A stretch of 64,000 nucleotides of DNA. It comes from Lytechinus variegatus. Lineage: Eukaryota; Echinodermata; Echinoidea; Temnopleuroida; Toxopneustidae. The notes beneath the pieces were generated by a model. That model made no database searches and was not told the origin of the DNA. It saw nothing but the letters and a program-made list of their open reading frames with translations. Positions 1 through 12,285 of this stretch are shown here, piece by piece; positions within the stretch are counted from its first letter, which is position 1; each line of letters opens with the position of its first letter. The stretch covers positions 15,392,797 to 15,456,796 of the forward strand of contig NC_054740.1 in NCBI RefSeq assembly GCF_018143015.1, read 5' to 3'. Made by a program: the position numbers and the translations under genes.

Positions 1-44
1 ATAAAAATGAATAAAAACGAATATGTTTGCTTAATACTATAAAC

Positions 45-540
45 GAGGAGAGGCATAGAATACAGAGAAGCCTTATTGGTGCTGCCACCAAAAGAACAAA
101 ATAATGAATCTATATCAAATGTATTGGCATGAGGCTATGCTCAATGTGGAGAAAAGCTTACTTGTCAATTTTCTTGTTCAAAGTTTATCTAAACATAAAA
201 TTTCATATTTTATTCATTTTTGCATATTTTTTTCGAAATCGTGTAAATGAGCAATGGAAATAGATTAGCCATCTGTACTTCACCTAGTCCAATGACCTTC
301 TATTTGGACCAGATTTCAGTCGCACTTGTTTGTCCAGACCAGTCGGGAGGGAATGTCAGTTAAACAAAACAAAAACAATGGCGTTGGTGTTATATTTATT
401 ACACTTTGCTTCATTCAATTGCCAATTTAAAAACTGCATATTTAATTTCAGAATAGTTATTGCTGGTCAAATTGGTTGTTGTCATTATCTAGGATGCCTT
501 ATGAAATAATTATAATCCACCACAGGCCACAACAGGCTTA
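45..540. repeat. Dispersed repeat, first copy
   Basis: This stretch shares a long, diverged match with 2520-3185 in the same orientation. Shared landmarks are GCTGCCACCAAAAGAACAAA near 78-97, the ATGAGGCTATG block near 130, the block ending in TGACCTTCTATTT near 290-305, and the GGGAATGTCAG block near 350. No reading frame of note runs through either copy. It may be a duplicated segment or two copies of an unnamed interspersed repeat. Confidence 0.6.
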
Positions 541-1286
541 TATAAATACGTGGAAATAGCAGGATGATTAAAATAAAAATAAAAATTTATAGGACAGATT
601 TTAAACTTATATTAAAAAATGATGCAGTCACCATATATATTGGATACTTTGCAAAGATAATTATATGGGAAATATTGTCCAAACGTAATGTGTCATTAAC
701 GGGTTGATTTGATCAATGTAATCTCATCATACACTCTTGATTGCCTTGCAGTATGGGATAGGACTTTTTTTTGTAAAAAATATCATCCGCCTCCACAAAG
801 ATGACAGGGTATGACACCACCGCTTACATTCACGCCAGTGTGTCTATACTTTGATTGTTTGTCTATCTGTTTTATATTGGACAAAACGAAGTGTTTAGAT
901 CTACACTAGAATAAACAGAAGTTTAATGACTTTCTCTATCAATATTACCATAGAGCTATTAACAGATATTACCACACTCGGGACCACACTCCAAGCTCCA
1001 AGAGTTGGAGCACAAACTTACAATGAAATGCCAACATATGGATTGAATCAATCACGCATCTCTCCCTTTCTCTATCCTCTTTCACATACATGCGTGTATT
1101 CTCAACGGATGTGTCCATGGCGAAACCAAGGATATACAATAACTCAAAATTTCGCCCGTATAGTGTAACTGCCATAAGTGGTGGCGGGAGTTACCCAATG
1201 AAAAAATAAACTGAGGAATTTCAATATGCTTTTGCGCCAGCGTCTGTACATGACTCTCATGGCGATGACAATTTAATGTATACCAA

Positions 1287-1571
1287 CACTGTTAGAAAAA
1301 ATAAAAGAAGTTCCTGCAGCAGAGTCTCGAGAACACCTGTAATCTTACCGAATTGCGTAATAATCATTCTGTAAATTCATAAAACAAGTATTTTTCTGCA
1401 ATTTAACAGAACAGGTCTGTTTAAAAAGGGGAAAAAGGGTGTTTTATTCAAGGAAATTTGTAAGATTCCATACATCAAATACCAATTTCCTGTAAGATTA
1501 CGCAATTCGGTAAGATTACAGGTGTTCTCGAGACTCTGCTGCAGGAACTTCTTCTATTTTTTCTAACAGTG
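1287..1571. mobile_element. CACTG-ended MITE, copy 1
   Basis: A 285-bp element whose ends are inverted repeats about 70 bp long, beginning CACTGTTAGAAAA and ending TTTTCTAACAGTG. It is flanked by AA on both sides (1285-1286 and 1572-1573), consistent with a 2-bp target duplication. A second copy of almost the same length lies at 17333-17618 with its middle in the opposite orientation. There is no coding capacity, so it is a non-autonomous element. The CACTG terminus with a 2-bp duplication suggests an EnSpm/CACTA-like source, but the superfamily is inference. Confidence 0.75.
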
Positions 1572-1635
1572 AATTCTAGACCTGTACAAATATAGAATGC
1601 ATGACCAGCGGAGCGCATTGATGCTTGAGAATATA

Positions 1636-1637
<2 letters not shown>

Positions 1638-1670
<33 letters not shown>
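1638..1670. repeat. (TA)n microsatellite
   Basis: About 16 uninterrupted TA dinucleotides. Confidence 0.9.
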
Positions 1671-1672
<2 letters not shown>

Positions 1673-2462
1673 TATAGACCTAATATTGTATTAATTTAAG
1701 GGAAATCCTTCCTGAAAGAAATATATTTGCATACTATAAGCATAGGAATAGAGGTTCTCTAAACAAACGTCAAGAAATAAATGTAATTTTCACATGACTG
1801 CGTCTCTGCATTTAATCAAAACAGCTCTTCCGTTAGGCCTGTCCTGAACATTTTCATTGTACATGAAAATAGATAAATGATTGAATAAATAAGTAAATCA
1901 ATTATTTAATGATTTAAAAATCATTTTTATTATTTTTTTTTTCTTGAAAACAAAGCTTGCGTAATATTTTCAATGAATATGGATGCAGTACCATGATCAT
2001 TATAATAGGTGGAATCGTGTTTATGGTATTTTAGAGCCTTATGCAGTTGGGCCCCTTTTCCTCGAAGTTTGGTGGGGGAGCTCAACTTAAAGCTTTATCA
2101 TTTCAGTGGCGCGCAGATGCCCCCTCCCCTACTTGGGGCGCTTTACCCCCCACCCCAAAAGAAATTAAAATCACGATTAAGAATGAAAAAATAGAGAAGT
2201 GTCAAATTTATTATTTGAGTATTATGCCAACATTTATCACAATATCGTAAATTTGTTTTGAAATGTTAAAAATCTTTTTCATAAATATACCCGAAAAGCT
2301 ATACAGCTCCCTCATTTATTATTATTATTTTTTTTTTTTGGGGGGGGGTCATTACACCACTGATTTAATTCAATTCAGGCGAGGTTTATTGAAAAAAAAA
2401 ACCCTGCTACAACCACCATAGTGCCAGAATTATTTAGATGTTGGCGGAAATTGCTTTAAAAG

Positions 2463-2745
2463 TTTTAGTTGGTAAGCTTAATATTTCTTCATGCGAGAGA
2501 TACACAAGAAATCGAAATGATTTGTGAAATGAGGAGACAGCTCAGAAGGCAGCAGAAATAGCCTTATTATGGGGCTGCCACCAAAAGAACAAAATAATAA
2601 ACAAATTTTAGTTGGTAAGCTTAATATTTCTTCATGCGAGAGATACACAAGAAATCGAAATGATTTGTGAAATGAGGAGACAGCTCAGAAGGCAGCAGAA
2701 ATAGCCTTATTATGGGGCTGCCACCAAAAGAACAAAATAATAAAC
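2463..2745. repeat. 143-bp tandem duplication
   Basis: Two near-identical copies in direct tandem with period 143: TTTTAGTTGGTAAGCTTAAT begins at 2463 and again at 2606, and both copies run to AACAAAATAATAAAC. The unit overlaps the 5' part of the dispersed repeat that is also present near the window start. The near identity implies a recent duplication or an assembly artefact. Confidence 0.85.
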
Positions 2746-3185
2746 CGATACCAAAAGTCTTGACATGAGGCTATGTTCCATGTGCAGAAAGTCGACTTCT
2801 CGTGCATCAATTTCCTTCTTTTAAAGTTTGTTTTAACATGAAATTTCATACTCTATTCATTTTTTTACATGTTTAGTCGATATCATGTAAATGAGATAGG
2901 GAAATAATCATGATTAGCTAATTTCTATACTTCACCCAGACCAGTGACCTTCTATTTATATCGGGGCCAGACTTCATAGTCTACGTACAGTTGTTTGTCC
3001 AGACCAAATTGGTGGGAATGTCAGATAAAAAACAATAAACAATGGTGTTGGTGGAAAAATGAATTAAAGTATATGATACATTGATTCATTTCATTGTTAA
3101 TTCATTAACTATATTACTTGCAGAATAGAAAATGCTGGCCATGTTGGTCGATGCCATTATCATATCCAATCCAATGTATGAATAT
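2520..3185. repeat. Dispersed repeat, second copy
   Basis: Second copy of the repeat at 45-540, same orientation, with scattered substitutions and indels. Its beginning has been duplicated locally (see 2463-2745). Confidence 0.6.
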
Positions 3186-3189
3186 ACAG

Positions 3190-6100
3190 ACTATTTGATG
3201 ACCTTTCTGGGGAGTGAGCGCCCTTCGGCCGCTCGTAAAAAGGGACATTAAATCGAGACGGTTTCTAGTGATTCAGCAATGGTTTACGACCGTTGTCAAA
3301 ATTTGAGAGGAATTGAAGTTCTCTGACCTTCGCCATTGGCTCAACGATGTATGAAAAATCTCAAATATATCCTTTTTCCAACTTTTTTACAACTACCCCC
3401 TTTCACCCTGACGAGATAAAAACGAGTGATTTTGGCCAAGTAGAAAATTAGTCGAATTGGAGGCCATTCGTGACATTGATGAGTTAATAACGAGAGAGTA
3501 TGGAGAGATTTTGGCCGGGGATCTCATAGTGATACTTTGAGTTTATGAATGGCAGTGACTAGAATAGCCCCCGCCATCCCCTGGTTAGTTTGGTGCTGCT
3601 TTTATCAGCACCATGCAGACCAGTGCCATCGTATTTTAGGTAGCCTTTTCTCACTTGTCACGCAATTAGGGAAAATGGTAAAATTTGATATTATTTTCTA
3701 AATATAAAAATAATAGAAACGCTATTTAGGGTGTAATCCAACTACAGTATTAATATTGACGATTATACATGAATGGTGATTTTGCATGCCGCCATTTCAC
3801 ATTGTTTAGAAATTTTATTGATTCATTACATTTATTCGCAATTCAAGATTACGCGATTGTCAAAAAAGCATTATGTTAAATAAATTTAATAGGAGACAAA
3901 AGAAGAGGGGGGGGGTGTCATTACTAACTTTGTGCAGTACACCATCGATATTAAATTCTACAAGTTTGTATTGACCTACATGTACGTGTGTGCTTCATTT
4001 TAAAATGATGATAAATGATGATAAAATGATTTCTTCTCTTCCAGATAACTTGTCTCCTCTGTGTTATTTCGCAATATCAGGAGCTTCGAGACGGCCGTGG
4101 AAAAGCAAGTAATGTGATGTAAACAGAAACTCACGATTTGAAATATCAACTTTTCCCTTCAAGATATACAATGTATGATAAGCGCCTCTTTGGGTATTGC
4201 GGGATGGAACTCACAGGATTTATCATTTTGTATTACTTTTTTCTCAAATTATCGAATTATCTTCTCTACAATGTTATAAGAATGTAGCAAGCCTGTTTTT
4301 AGCAAAAGTGTAGCTTTAGCAATCATCTTGAAAGATGTATTTGAAAGTAGATTGGCTTCGTGTATTAATAATTATTCGCTGAAATTAAATCTGTATAGTC
4401 ACATGCACACATTTTTGTATATTACACTGTCAGTCTTTAACTGAGTAAAATAACAGTGAAAGATGGCGTCGTTTAGGCATAGGTTCTGTGGTATTTTTAA
4501 AACACACAACGTACATTGTAAGAATAAAAAGTATTGCAATGTATTTCAAATTGCGCCATCTATCGAAAAGTAGGTTTGCTATTACATGTACTGTTATTCT
4601 GTAACTTGCATATCATACAATGATTGATCTAAGACTATTTGGTATTTTCTATTGATTTTTATTTTGATGATATTCAAGTGTTTTAGTGGTCCATAAAAAT
4701 GATAAATGCAATTTGAGGTTTATTTTTTATTGACAACCAATTAAAGTACGCCTTTTCCCCCTAGCTCTGAAAAAGTAAACATGCTCAATCTAAATTCACT
4801 CCAAAGTGAGCACTTGCAAGGAGAGTGGAAAAAAATGAATGGAAATTCACTCATTTCCTTTAACCAAATACAGTTTTACAGTAATCAACTTTTCAAGGGT
4901 AAGTTTACCCTCACGAACAGTTTGTTGTAAAAATGCCAGAAAAAGACAATTATATTATATTGGATGGCTCTGAATGGAATACAAGAAATACTTCAAGAGT
5001 TTGGGAAAATATTCTACGATTCGCAGATAAGTGGAATATTGGCCCTATAACGAGTGGAATATTTCGGGTATTTCATGAAATAACGCCACCCAATCTAATT
5101 ATTATCATCTATCCCATCCCCCCCCCCCCCTCCTCAGAAAAAGAGGGAGAAATTTGATTTAACAAGTCATATCGGTTATCACAATTTGCCATTACTTATA
5201 TTTTGGTCGTTGACATGCGACTTCCATGTACATGTAGTTAATATGACGTCATGGAGCGTAGTTGTGCTCTATGCTGCGCATCGCATTGCTTTCATTGTAC
5301 GCGTTGTATATTTCACGCTGATTTCACGCATTCGCGCCTGCGCCTTAAACTGATGAATAATTTTCAATAGCAAATTCTGTACAGGAGTCTATGGGACATT
5401 CTTTGGATTTCGGTCATTTTTAGGGATACGCTCTGATACAGCACGAGCGATTGATGCAGACCAAAAATACGCGTTTTAATTCATTGCTAGAACACTCTAT
5501 GATAAAAAATATTTGTGAAGGTTTGAGGAAAATCCAGTCAAGATTAAGAAAGTTATTTGAATTTCAAGATTTTGATTGGTGACGTTATATACGAGCAGCA
5601 GCCCTTGTGTTATGTAAAATGCATAAACCCCAATTTTTTAATGGTTCGTGATGACTAAAACATTTCTTCTTTCATTAGTGGGTGTGAACAATTTTGTGTC
5701 TGTTGATATTTATAAACTGAAGATAAAACCCATTTTCATTTTTTAATGAGATTTCATTGATATTTTTATTTCACGATACATGTAGTTAGATGGCAAGCTG
5801 CTCGCATATGACGTCATAATTAAAATCTAACATTCTAATGCCTTTTCAAATATTCGATGGATTTTCCTCAAACACTCACCAATACTTTTGTTTTTTTCTA
5901 CTATCGTTACAATAACCATTTTGCCAGGGTGAACCTCTCATTTAATGGTACAATGCAAAAACCACTAAAGATAAACTCAAGTTGTGGTAGCGACATCAAA
6001 ATGAGTTCGATCAGAATCGAATAACATCGCCATCCAAGTGTTTTGATGTGTATATTCACAACATGTACCAAATGATTCTTTGGAAAAAAATGTGTAATTG

Positions 6101-6530
6101 CTGAGAAATGACCAATATAAGCACGGAATTCCATAAAATGTCGGGTATTTTCCAAGTACATGTAATATTAATGCAATGTCCCACATATTCATTTTTGTGT
6201 CAGTGATCATCAGAATTATCGATTTTCAGCTAATATTTCATGATTTCACAAAGATACATTTATGATAATATTGTGACAATTAATCTTTATTTTAAAGACT
6301 TTCTAATGAAATACATTTCGAGATAACCATCAATAATATGGAGAAAGAATTAGCCTATGATTTCATTTATACAGAGAAAGTAACATGATTTTGATAGGAA
6401 AGTACTTCTTTTGCCGCTTGGTAATATAATTAGTGTGGTATGAAATGTACCGATTGTAGTAAATAAGAGTGTTATCGTACAAGTGGGCCAATATTACAAG
6501 ACTACTCAGATCAGAATATTGCATTATGTG
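3190..6530. other. No gene recognised
   Basis: No open frame here resembles a known protein and none is long. The stretch has a run of C at 5119-5130 and a slightly more CpG-rich patch at 5225-5350. A small perfect stem-loop (7-bp stem GGTGCTG/CAGCACC, 7-nt loop) sits at 3592-3612. Confidence 0.5.
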
Positions 6531-6531
6531 G

Positions 6532-6692
6532 CCTGGGGCCGTTTCATCAATATTTTCGTCCGAAAAGTTGTCAGATCTGACAACTTTCCTGGATTCTGAT
6601 ATGTTGAGAAGCACTGTTACTATAGTAACTGTCGGATAAAACAGGACTTGTCGGATAAAACGTCTGACAAGTCCTTTCATGAAACGCTCCCC
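6532..6692. mobile_element. GGGCCGTTTCAT-type MITE
   Basis: Palindromic element of about 160 bp opening with GGGGCCGTTTCATCAAT and closing with TTTCATGAAACGCTCCCC. Its middle contains GTTGTCAGATCTGACAAC. Relatives with the same core (GAGAAGCACTGTTACTAT) lie at 44694-44851 and 60530-60840. Non-coding. Confidence 0.7.
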
Positions 6693-7372
6693 AGGTGTGA
6701 GTAGTTGAGGGCTTCATGTGGAGCTACTATAAGGCTGCTAGTTCCTTTATACTTTGATTATGAATAAAACGTTTTTTATATATGTGATGAGCAATTTAGT
6801 CGAAGGATAAATAAAAAAAGGTTGCACTATAATAAAATGTGATTTTGTTATTATAAAAAGTCTCTGATTCTACTTTAAATTTTGCATGTGACCAGGGGCG
6901 GCGGAAAGATATTTTCTCAATAGTGTGATATAGTTTCACGACTCGTACATCTCTTTTGAAACTTTGTTTTCTACCCCCTCCCCTAAAAAAATCTTTTGTT
7001 TCATTCTTTTTGTCACGAGGCCAAGTTCAACATTCAAACAGGGCAGCTGTACCTTACTACAGTGCGAGTGAGGAAAAATGTTACACTTTTTAAATTAAGT
7101 ATTTTTTAAGGAAAATGTGAGATTCAGAGAAAATATTTACCATGTATGGATAGAGTAATTACTTGGTAAAATTTGTTTCGGTGTAGTTTGGTTGAGTGCA
7201 CAATAGCCATTGTTTGAAAAAAGTGTCAAACCCATTGCGCCAACTATAAGTCGGGTGATTACCAGCTGAAACAAAGACAAAAGCATTCACACAAACAATG
7301 AGCATAAATATGCATATTATGCATATTCGAAACAATGCTTGTATTTCCATAATTTCCTTAAATAAACGTATT

Positions 7373-7838
7373 TTCACCGGTTTCCCACAGAAGCTATCGC
7401 ACGGTAACAAAAGACTTAATGCATGGCTGATCGTCAACAAAATGGAGTGTCAAGTGAGTTTGAACGCTCGCCTGTAAAAACTCTTCATTTTATGAAATTA
7501 TTGAAATTCAAGCCTTATTTGAAATTACCAGAACTTTGTTATTTCTTGACCATTTTCTGTAATTCAGGTATCAAATTAAAGAGCAGATATTGAACTTGTT
7601 AAAAATGTGGCTTTCTTTTCAAAACCCAGATACGGTCCGCCAAGTGACTTTTTGGTATCCCCTTTTAAAATTGTTTTTGCTCACTCATGCGTGAATAAGA
7701 AATAATCTAAGTAATTTCAGATGAAAGAGGAGATTAATTCCAAGCTTTAAAATGGTAGGTCATTTGTCTATTGTATTTGTGATTAAGTTATGATAATTCA
7801 TCGATAAATCTCGGTTTCGTTTTTTGTGGGACGCACTG
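7373..7838. mobile_element. Right part of a TA-flanked foldback transposon
   Basis: Matches the right half of the complete element at 37443-38260, including TTGACCATTTTCTGTAATT and TCACTCATGCGTGAATAAGA. It ends in GGGACGCACTG followed by TA. The left arm is missing or too diverged to place, so this copy appears truncated. No transposase frame is present. Confidence 0.75.
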
Positions 7839-8558
7839 TATATCACGGCCCCTGGCATAAATGCTCCCAATGCCCCGATTGGAAAAAAAATACACAATTA
7901 TTACATGATTCGTTTCCTTTTCCAATATATTATGTAATCATGTTCTTTCTTCCAGCTGTGATAGACATTGCGTACATACTGTAATGTTTCCTATCAATCA
8001 CCGCCTGATATACGGAGCTAAAATTGAATCTACCAGCATTATAAATCATGTATTACAACAAAAAACGTATTTAATTTAGCCAAGATGAAATAAAACGAAA
8101 TCTTAAATATGAATACACACACGATAAGGCACGGACTTTGATAGTAAAGTTACACTGTAATTATACTCAAAATTAATGTTCACACTCTTAAAATAAATCA
8201 GTCAAATTGACTAGCCCAGTAGTCAGCTGGATGAAATTGATATGTCTAGTCACATTTCTGACTCATTTTCGAGTCAGATATAAATTTGTTCTAGTAAAAT
8301 ACGACTGGAAAATAATCATATATGACTAGGATAGCAATTGCACCCAGCTGACCCTATTAACTAGTCTTTTTTTTACTGATTTGTGGCAAGCTTTTAAAAA
8401 AAATAGTATATAGTTTATCCGGTAAAAACTGAGGTGTTAAAACTGACAAAACTTGGCGTCACTATAGGACCACATCCTCAGGTGTTAATTACACCCTGGA
8501 TATATAACATGACACCAAAGAGTGTCAAAGTAACACCCATACTGAAAGGTGTTGTAAT

Positions 8559-10100
8559 CAGGGTGACCAGATTTCACAAAATGAAATACGGGACAATCGA
8601 CAAACATATTTCAAAAAGAAGGCCACACACAGCGTTAGACTTGTGAAATAAAATATAATTCCAATATAAATATTGGAAGGGAGGGTGAACGAAAGAATGA
8701 AGGAGAGAAAGCAAATAGATGAATTGAGAAGGAAAGAAAATGAAGGAAAAAAATGAAAAAAAAAAACAAAAAGTTAGAATAAAAGAAGGATGAAAGAAAG
8801 GATAAAAGAGATTAAAAAAGGTTTCCATCATTCTTTGAAATGAATATATAAAGAAAGAAAGAAAGGAAGAAAGAAAGAAAAGAAAGAAAGTAAACTGATG
8901 AATAAATGTGTGAAAGACAAAATAAAGGAGAGAATTAAAGGGAAAAGGTAAATAAAGGGAGGAAGAAAGAAAGAATGGAGGAAAGAAATATGTTTCCTTC
9001 ATTCTTTGGAAGAAAGAAGAAAAACAGGAAGGGAGAGAGGGAGGAAGGGAAAGAAAGAATTAGAAGGAAAAAATTAAATAAAGAAAAAAAGAAAGAGAGG
9101 GAGGGAAGAATGAAGGGAGGAGAGAACGAAATAAGAGAAAATAATGAAAGAAGAGATAGAACGAAAAGAAACAGGAGAGGAAGGGAAAAGGAGGCCAAGG
9201 AAATTTTAAGGAAAGAAAGAATGAAGAAAATAAAAACTGGAAATTTGATAAAGAAGGAAAGTACGAGAAAAAAGGAAATAAAGAAAAATAAACAGAGTGA
9301 GAGAGAGAAACGCTCAGGATAAAAAGATAGGAAATAAAGATAGATGGAACAAAAAAGGACAAGCAGGAAGGAAAGGGTAGAAAAGAAAGAGGAAAAAATT
9401 TCAAACTTCAAGCAAACAAAAAAATCAAATTATCTAACAAAAATCATGTTATTTGGTGTTTTTTTAAATGTATTTAAAAAAAATTTAAAAAGTAAAATAT
9501 TTTAGAAATTAATGAAATTTCAAAGTGAAACATATTGACAACTTAAAAATTAGATGAAACATCGCGGCATTGTACACACCAAGACTCAAAACGAAAGCTG
9601 AAACAACTAGATCTAGTTAGGAAAAATCGATAATTTGTTTGTCCGATTACATCTCCAAAATCAAACTGAGAATCTATAACATAATTATTAGAATTTCCCG
9701 CCGATTTTGTGATTATTTTGGTTTGAAAAATTGTTTATCAAGTGAGATTGTTTGCACTATTTAGAATTTGCTCCTATCCTACATGCCTATCTAGTAGCCT
9801 GCCACACACAGGCAGGAGGCCAGTCGAGGCCACTTCGTTTGCAATGTAATGGGTTAGCAAGAAAATCACCGCAGAACTTGCAAAATTTACAGTTATCGAT
9901 TTAATTGTTGTCTCTGCTTCGTCATCTGTTGGTTAATTATTTAATAAAAATTCGTCACTTTTGAATGTATAAACTACATTTTGTTCAATATTCTGAAATA
10001 CGGGACAAACAGGCGTCCCGGGAAGGATTTGTCGGGACGCCGGGACAAAGGAGAAAAATACGGGACAATCCCGGGAAATACGAGACGTCTGGTCACCCTG
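8559..10100. mobile_element. Non-autonomous hAT transposon, complete
   Basis: The left end is CAGGGTGACCAGA (8559-8571) and the right end is its exact reverse complement TCTGGTCACCCTG (10088-10100). The 8 bp outside both ends are identical, GTTGTAAT at 8551-8558 and 10101-10108. An 8-bp target duplication plus CAGGG-type 13-bp terminal inverted repeats is the signature of the hAT superfamily. The 1542-bp interior has no transposase; it is dominated by a purine-rich tract (8680-9400). Subterminal copies of TACGGGACAAT occur near both ends in direct orientation. The insertion split an older repeat of ACACC/GGTGT-rich sequence (about 8420-8558 and 10109-10160). Confidence 0.9.
8680..9400. repeat. 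Long purine-rich (GAAA/GGAA) tract
   Basis: Roughly 700 bp in which the + strand is almost entirely A and G, built from degenerate GAAAGAAA, GGAAGAAA and GGGAGG units. Open frames on both strands here (Lys/Glu/Arg-rich on +, Phe/Ser/Leu-rich on -) are products of the composition and are not called as genes. It lies wholly inside the hAT element. Confidence 0.85.
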
Positions 10101-10443
10101 GTTGTAATAACGTACATGTAGGCCTATAACACTGTACATTCAACACCGGAACAAGATGATAAATGTACACAAAATTTACTGTGTATTGTCCTCTACACTA
10201 GCTCTCTGATATCCACGTTTAAACTTAGGAACAAAACTCAGATTTTTTTTAGCCAACCTACAAGTTGGTTCAAATATGCGAACCTGGTTCAAAAGATTTT
10301 ATACAAAATCAATTGCACAGTGAAAACGCTGTTTGAACTTTTAATCATCGCATTTTACTGACCTTACAGTAGTTGTTTTACAGTTTTAAACAACAATGCT
10401 TAATCTATTGAGAATTTACTGATAAAAACTAAACTTTGTTCTT

Positions 10444-10645
10444 TAAGTTTTATAACACTTGTTTCAACTTATTAAAACTACTTTAAGGTTCAAAATATCG
10501 CAAACGGCGCTGTATTAGTTTTTAAAAACTTTGTTCTAAACTTTGTTCAGAATTTTTTTTTCTAAACCTTAAGCTTTATCAAACACTTGTTTCAACTTAT
10601 TAAAACTACTTTAAGGTTCAAAACTATAGCAAATGGCGTTGTATT
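10444..10645. repeat. About 124-bp tandem duplication
   Basis: The block containing CACTTGTTTCAACTTATTAA and CTACTTTAAGGTTCAAAA, followed by GCAAA-GGCG-TGTATTA, occurs twice with a spacing of about 124 bp. Non-coding. Confidence 0.7.
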
Positions 10646-10649
10646 AATT

Positions 10650-11530
10650 TTAACAATCTTTTTGTGTAGGATTTTTTCAAATCAACTTGCTCGATTCACA
10701 TTTCAACCTACTCAAGGATTGGTTAGCAAAAAAAGTATATATCCGTGTATGTATGTTGTAGAGAAAAATAATAATTTTGCTAAACAGAGGCACCGAAGCT
10801 TAAACAACGACAATCAGATTCATGAAATATCAGTGTGTCTGTATTACGCTCATGGTCAGCGGATGAATGATTTGCAAAAAAGCCGTAACGAATATTGTTT
10901 ACGATCCATTCATGAATATAACTGCAATATATACATAAACACAATATGATTTGAATTTTTATTCTATATGATTGTGTGCACTTACCAATGAATAGGCCGC
11001 GACGGCTATTGACCCACTTCGAGTGTCAGGAAAACAACAGCAACGCTTCATAATCGCCATCATACCCTTATAATCAATTTATTTCAGGAAAATCATAGAA
11101 AATGGAGGCAACTGGTAGAGGATCCGCGATATCTGATAACAAATGATATTATTTAGAGTTACGTGTTTGCGGATATTGGTTCACGGAACGCAGGAAAAGT
11201 TGTTGACATTTCTATATTAGTCATGCTGTGGAATGTATATACAGTAAACATGGTATTGCCGTGATTGGACCCCCCCCCCCCCACCACTAATATTACCATT
11301 CCGTGTTTTATGGAGGGGTGTTAGAAACATGACTTGTGTTTGATGAAAAGAGGAGGGGGTCGTTAGCTTAAGTAAAATCAACACAGAATTGATCACATTT
11401 TTTATCATAAGATATGTATATCAATTTGGTGTATTCAAAATTAATTAAGAATTATTGATCGATAAAGGATTCTTCTCGCTTCAAATGTCAACAATAAAAT
11501 CACAAAATAAGGCAAAATATAAGACGGCAT
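10650..11530. other. No gene recognised
   Basis: AT-rich sequence with a 120-codon open frame at 10587-10949 that resembles nothing I know and shows no splice-phased neighbours. A run of 12 C at 11271-11282 is present. Confidence 0.4.
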
Positions 11531-11539
11531 TATCATGAG

Positions 11540-12110
11540 CATAATAAAATGAAATATTACGTATTAAATTATTCACAATCCGTTAACACTATGAATTATA
11601 TAATGTAGAAGACTCACTGTGTTATTTTTTTAAGATAGAGAATATATATGTACGCATTATGCAAAGATTTTAATGAGGGTCCACATTGTAAAGTTTATCA
11701 TCGGGCTTAACATGTAAAATTCATTTTTATGTGTTTTTCAACTTCCAAGGCACATACTGATAAAATAAGAAACAATGGGTGTTAAAACTGAAACAAGTTG
11801 GTGTCACTAGTGTCACACACTGAAGTGTTACAATAACACCCTACACTGCAAAAAAAAGCCGGTGTGAATTTGACACCGACCAGGTCCACACCAGAGAGGT
11901 ATTGAAAGAACACCAGTTAAGAATTAGACCGATATTGGTTCAACACTAATTGGTGTTGCTTAAATGCCGAATTGGTGTTAGACTAACGCCAACCGGTGTT
12001 GTCTAAATAAAATAATAAAATGAAATATTACGTATTAAATTATTAAAAATCCGTTAACACTATAATGTAGAAGACTGTGTTATTTTTTCAAGATTGAGAA
12101 TATATATGAC
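11540..12110. repeat. GGTGT/ACACC repeat with an internally duplicated block
   Basis: A block of about 105 bp (TGAAATATTACGTATTAAAT through TTAACACTAT to the AGA-GAGAATATATATG end) is present at 11550-11650 and again at 12017-12108. Between the copies lies sequence rich in GGTGT and ACACC, including CACTGCAAAAAAAAGCCGGTG near 11845. The first block is interrupted differently in the two copies, suggesting a segmental duplication or an insertion inside a repeat. Confidence 0.6.
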
Positions 12111-12285
12111 TAACGCCAAACTGGTGTTGTCTAAACGTTTCTGTTTCTGTTTGTGGTAACTCCCGTAGGAACTCGGCAGGACAGCATTTTTTGCTGACGC
12201 CAAGCTGGTATATAACCAATTACCTTGGAAACATTTTGCGTCTAGGTTAATCAGTCATAGTGATTAACGTCTCTCTGGTGTGGAT

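Noticed and set aside
3592..3612. Histone-type 3' stem-loop
   Set aside because: The stem has 7 bp and a 7-nt loop with the wrong sequence, and no histone frame is nearby.
7054..7066. ACTACAGTGCGAG as the left end of the foldback element at 7373-7838
   Set aside because: Only a few bases resemble the CAGTGCGTCCC terminus, and the following DNA does not match the left arm.
8574..9411. Long overlapping open frames on both strands (Lys/Glu-rich on +, Phe/Ser/Leu-rich on -)
   Set aside because: They are products of the purine-rich composition, which lacks stop codons, and lie in a transposon interior.
10587..10949. 120-codon + frame
   Set aside because: No recognisable domain; it starts within a local tandem duplication and has no splice-phased partner.
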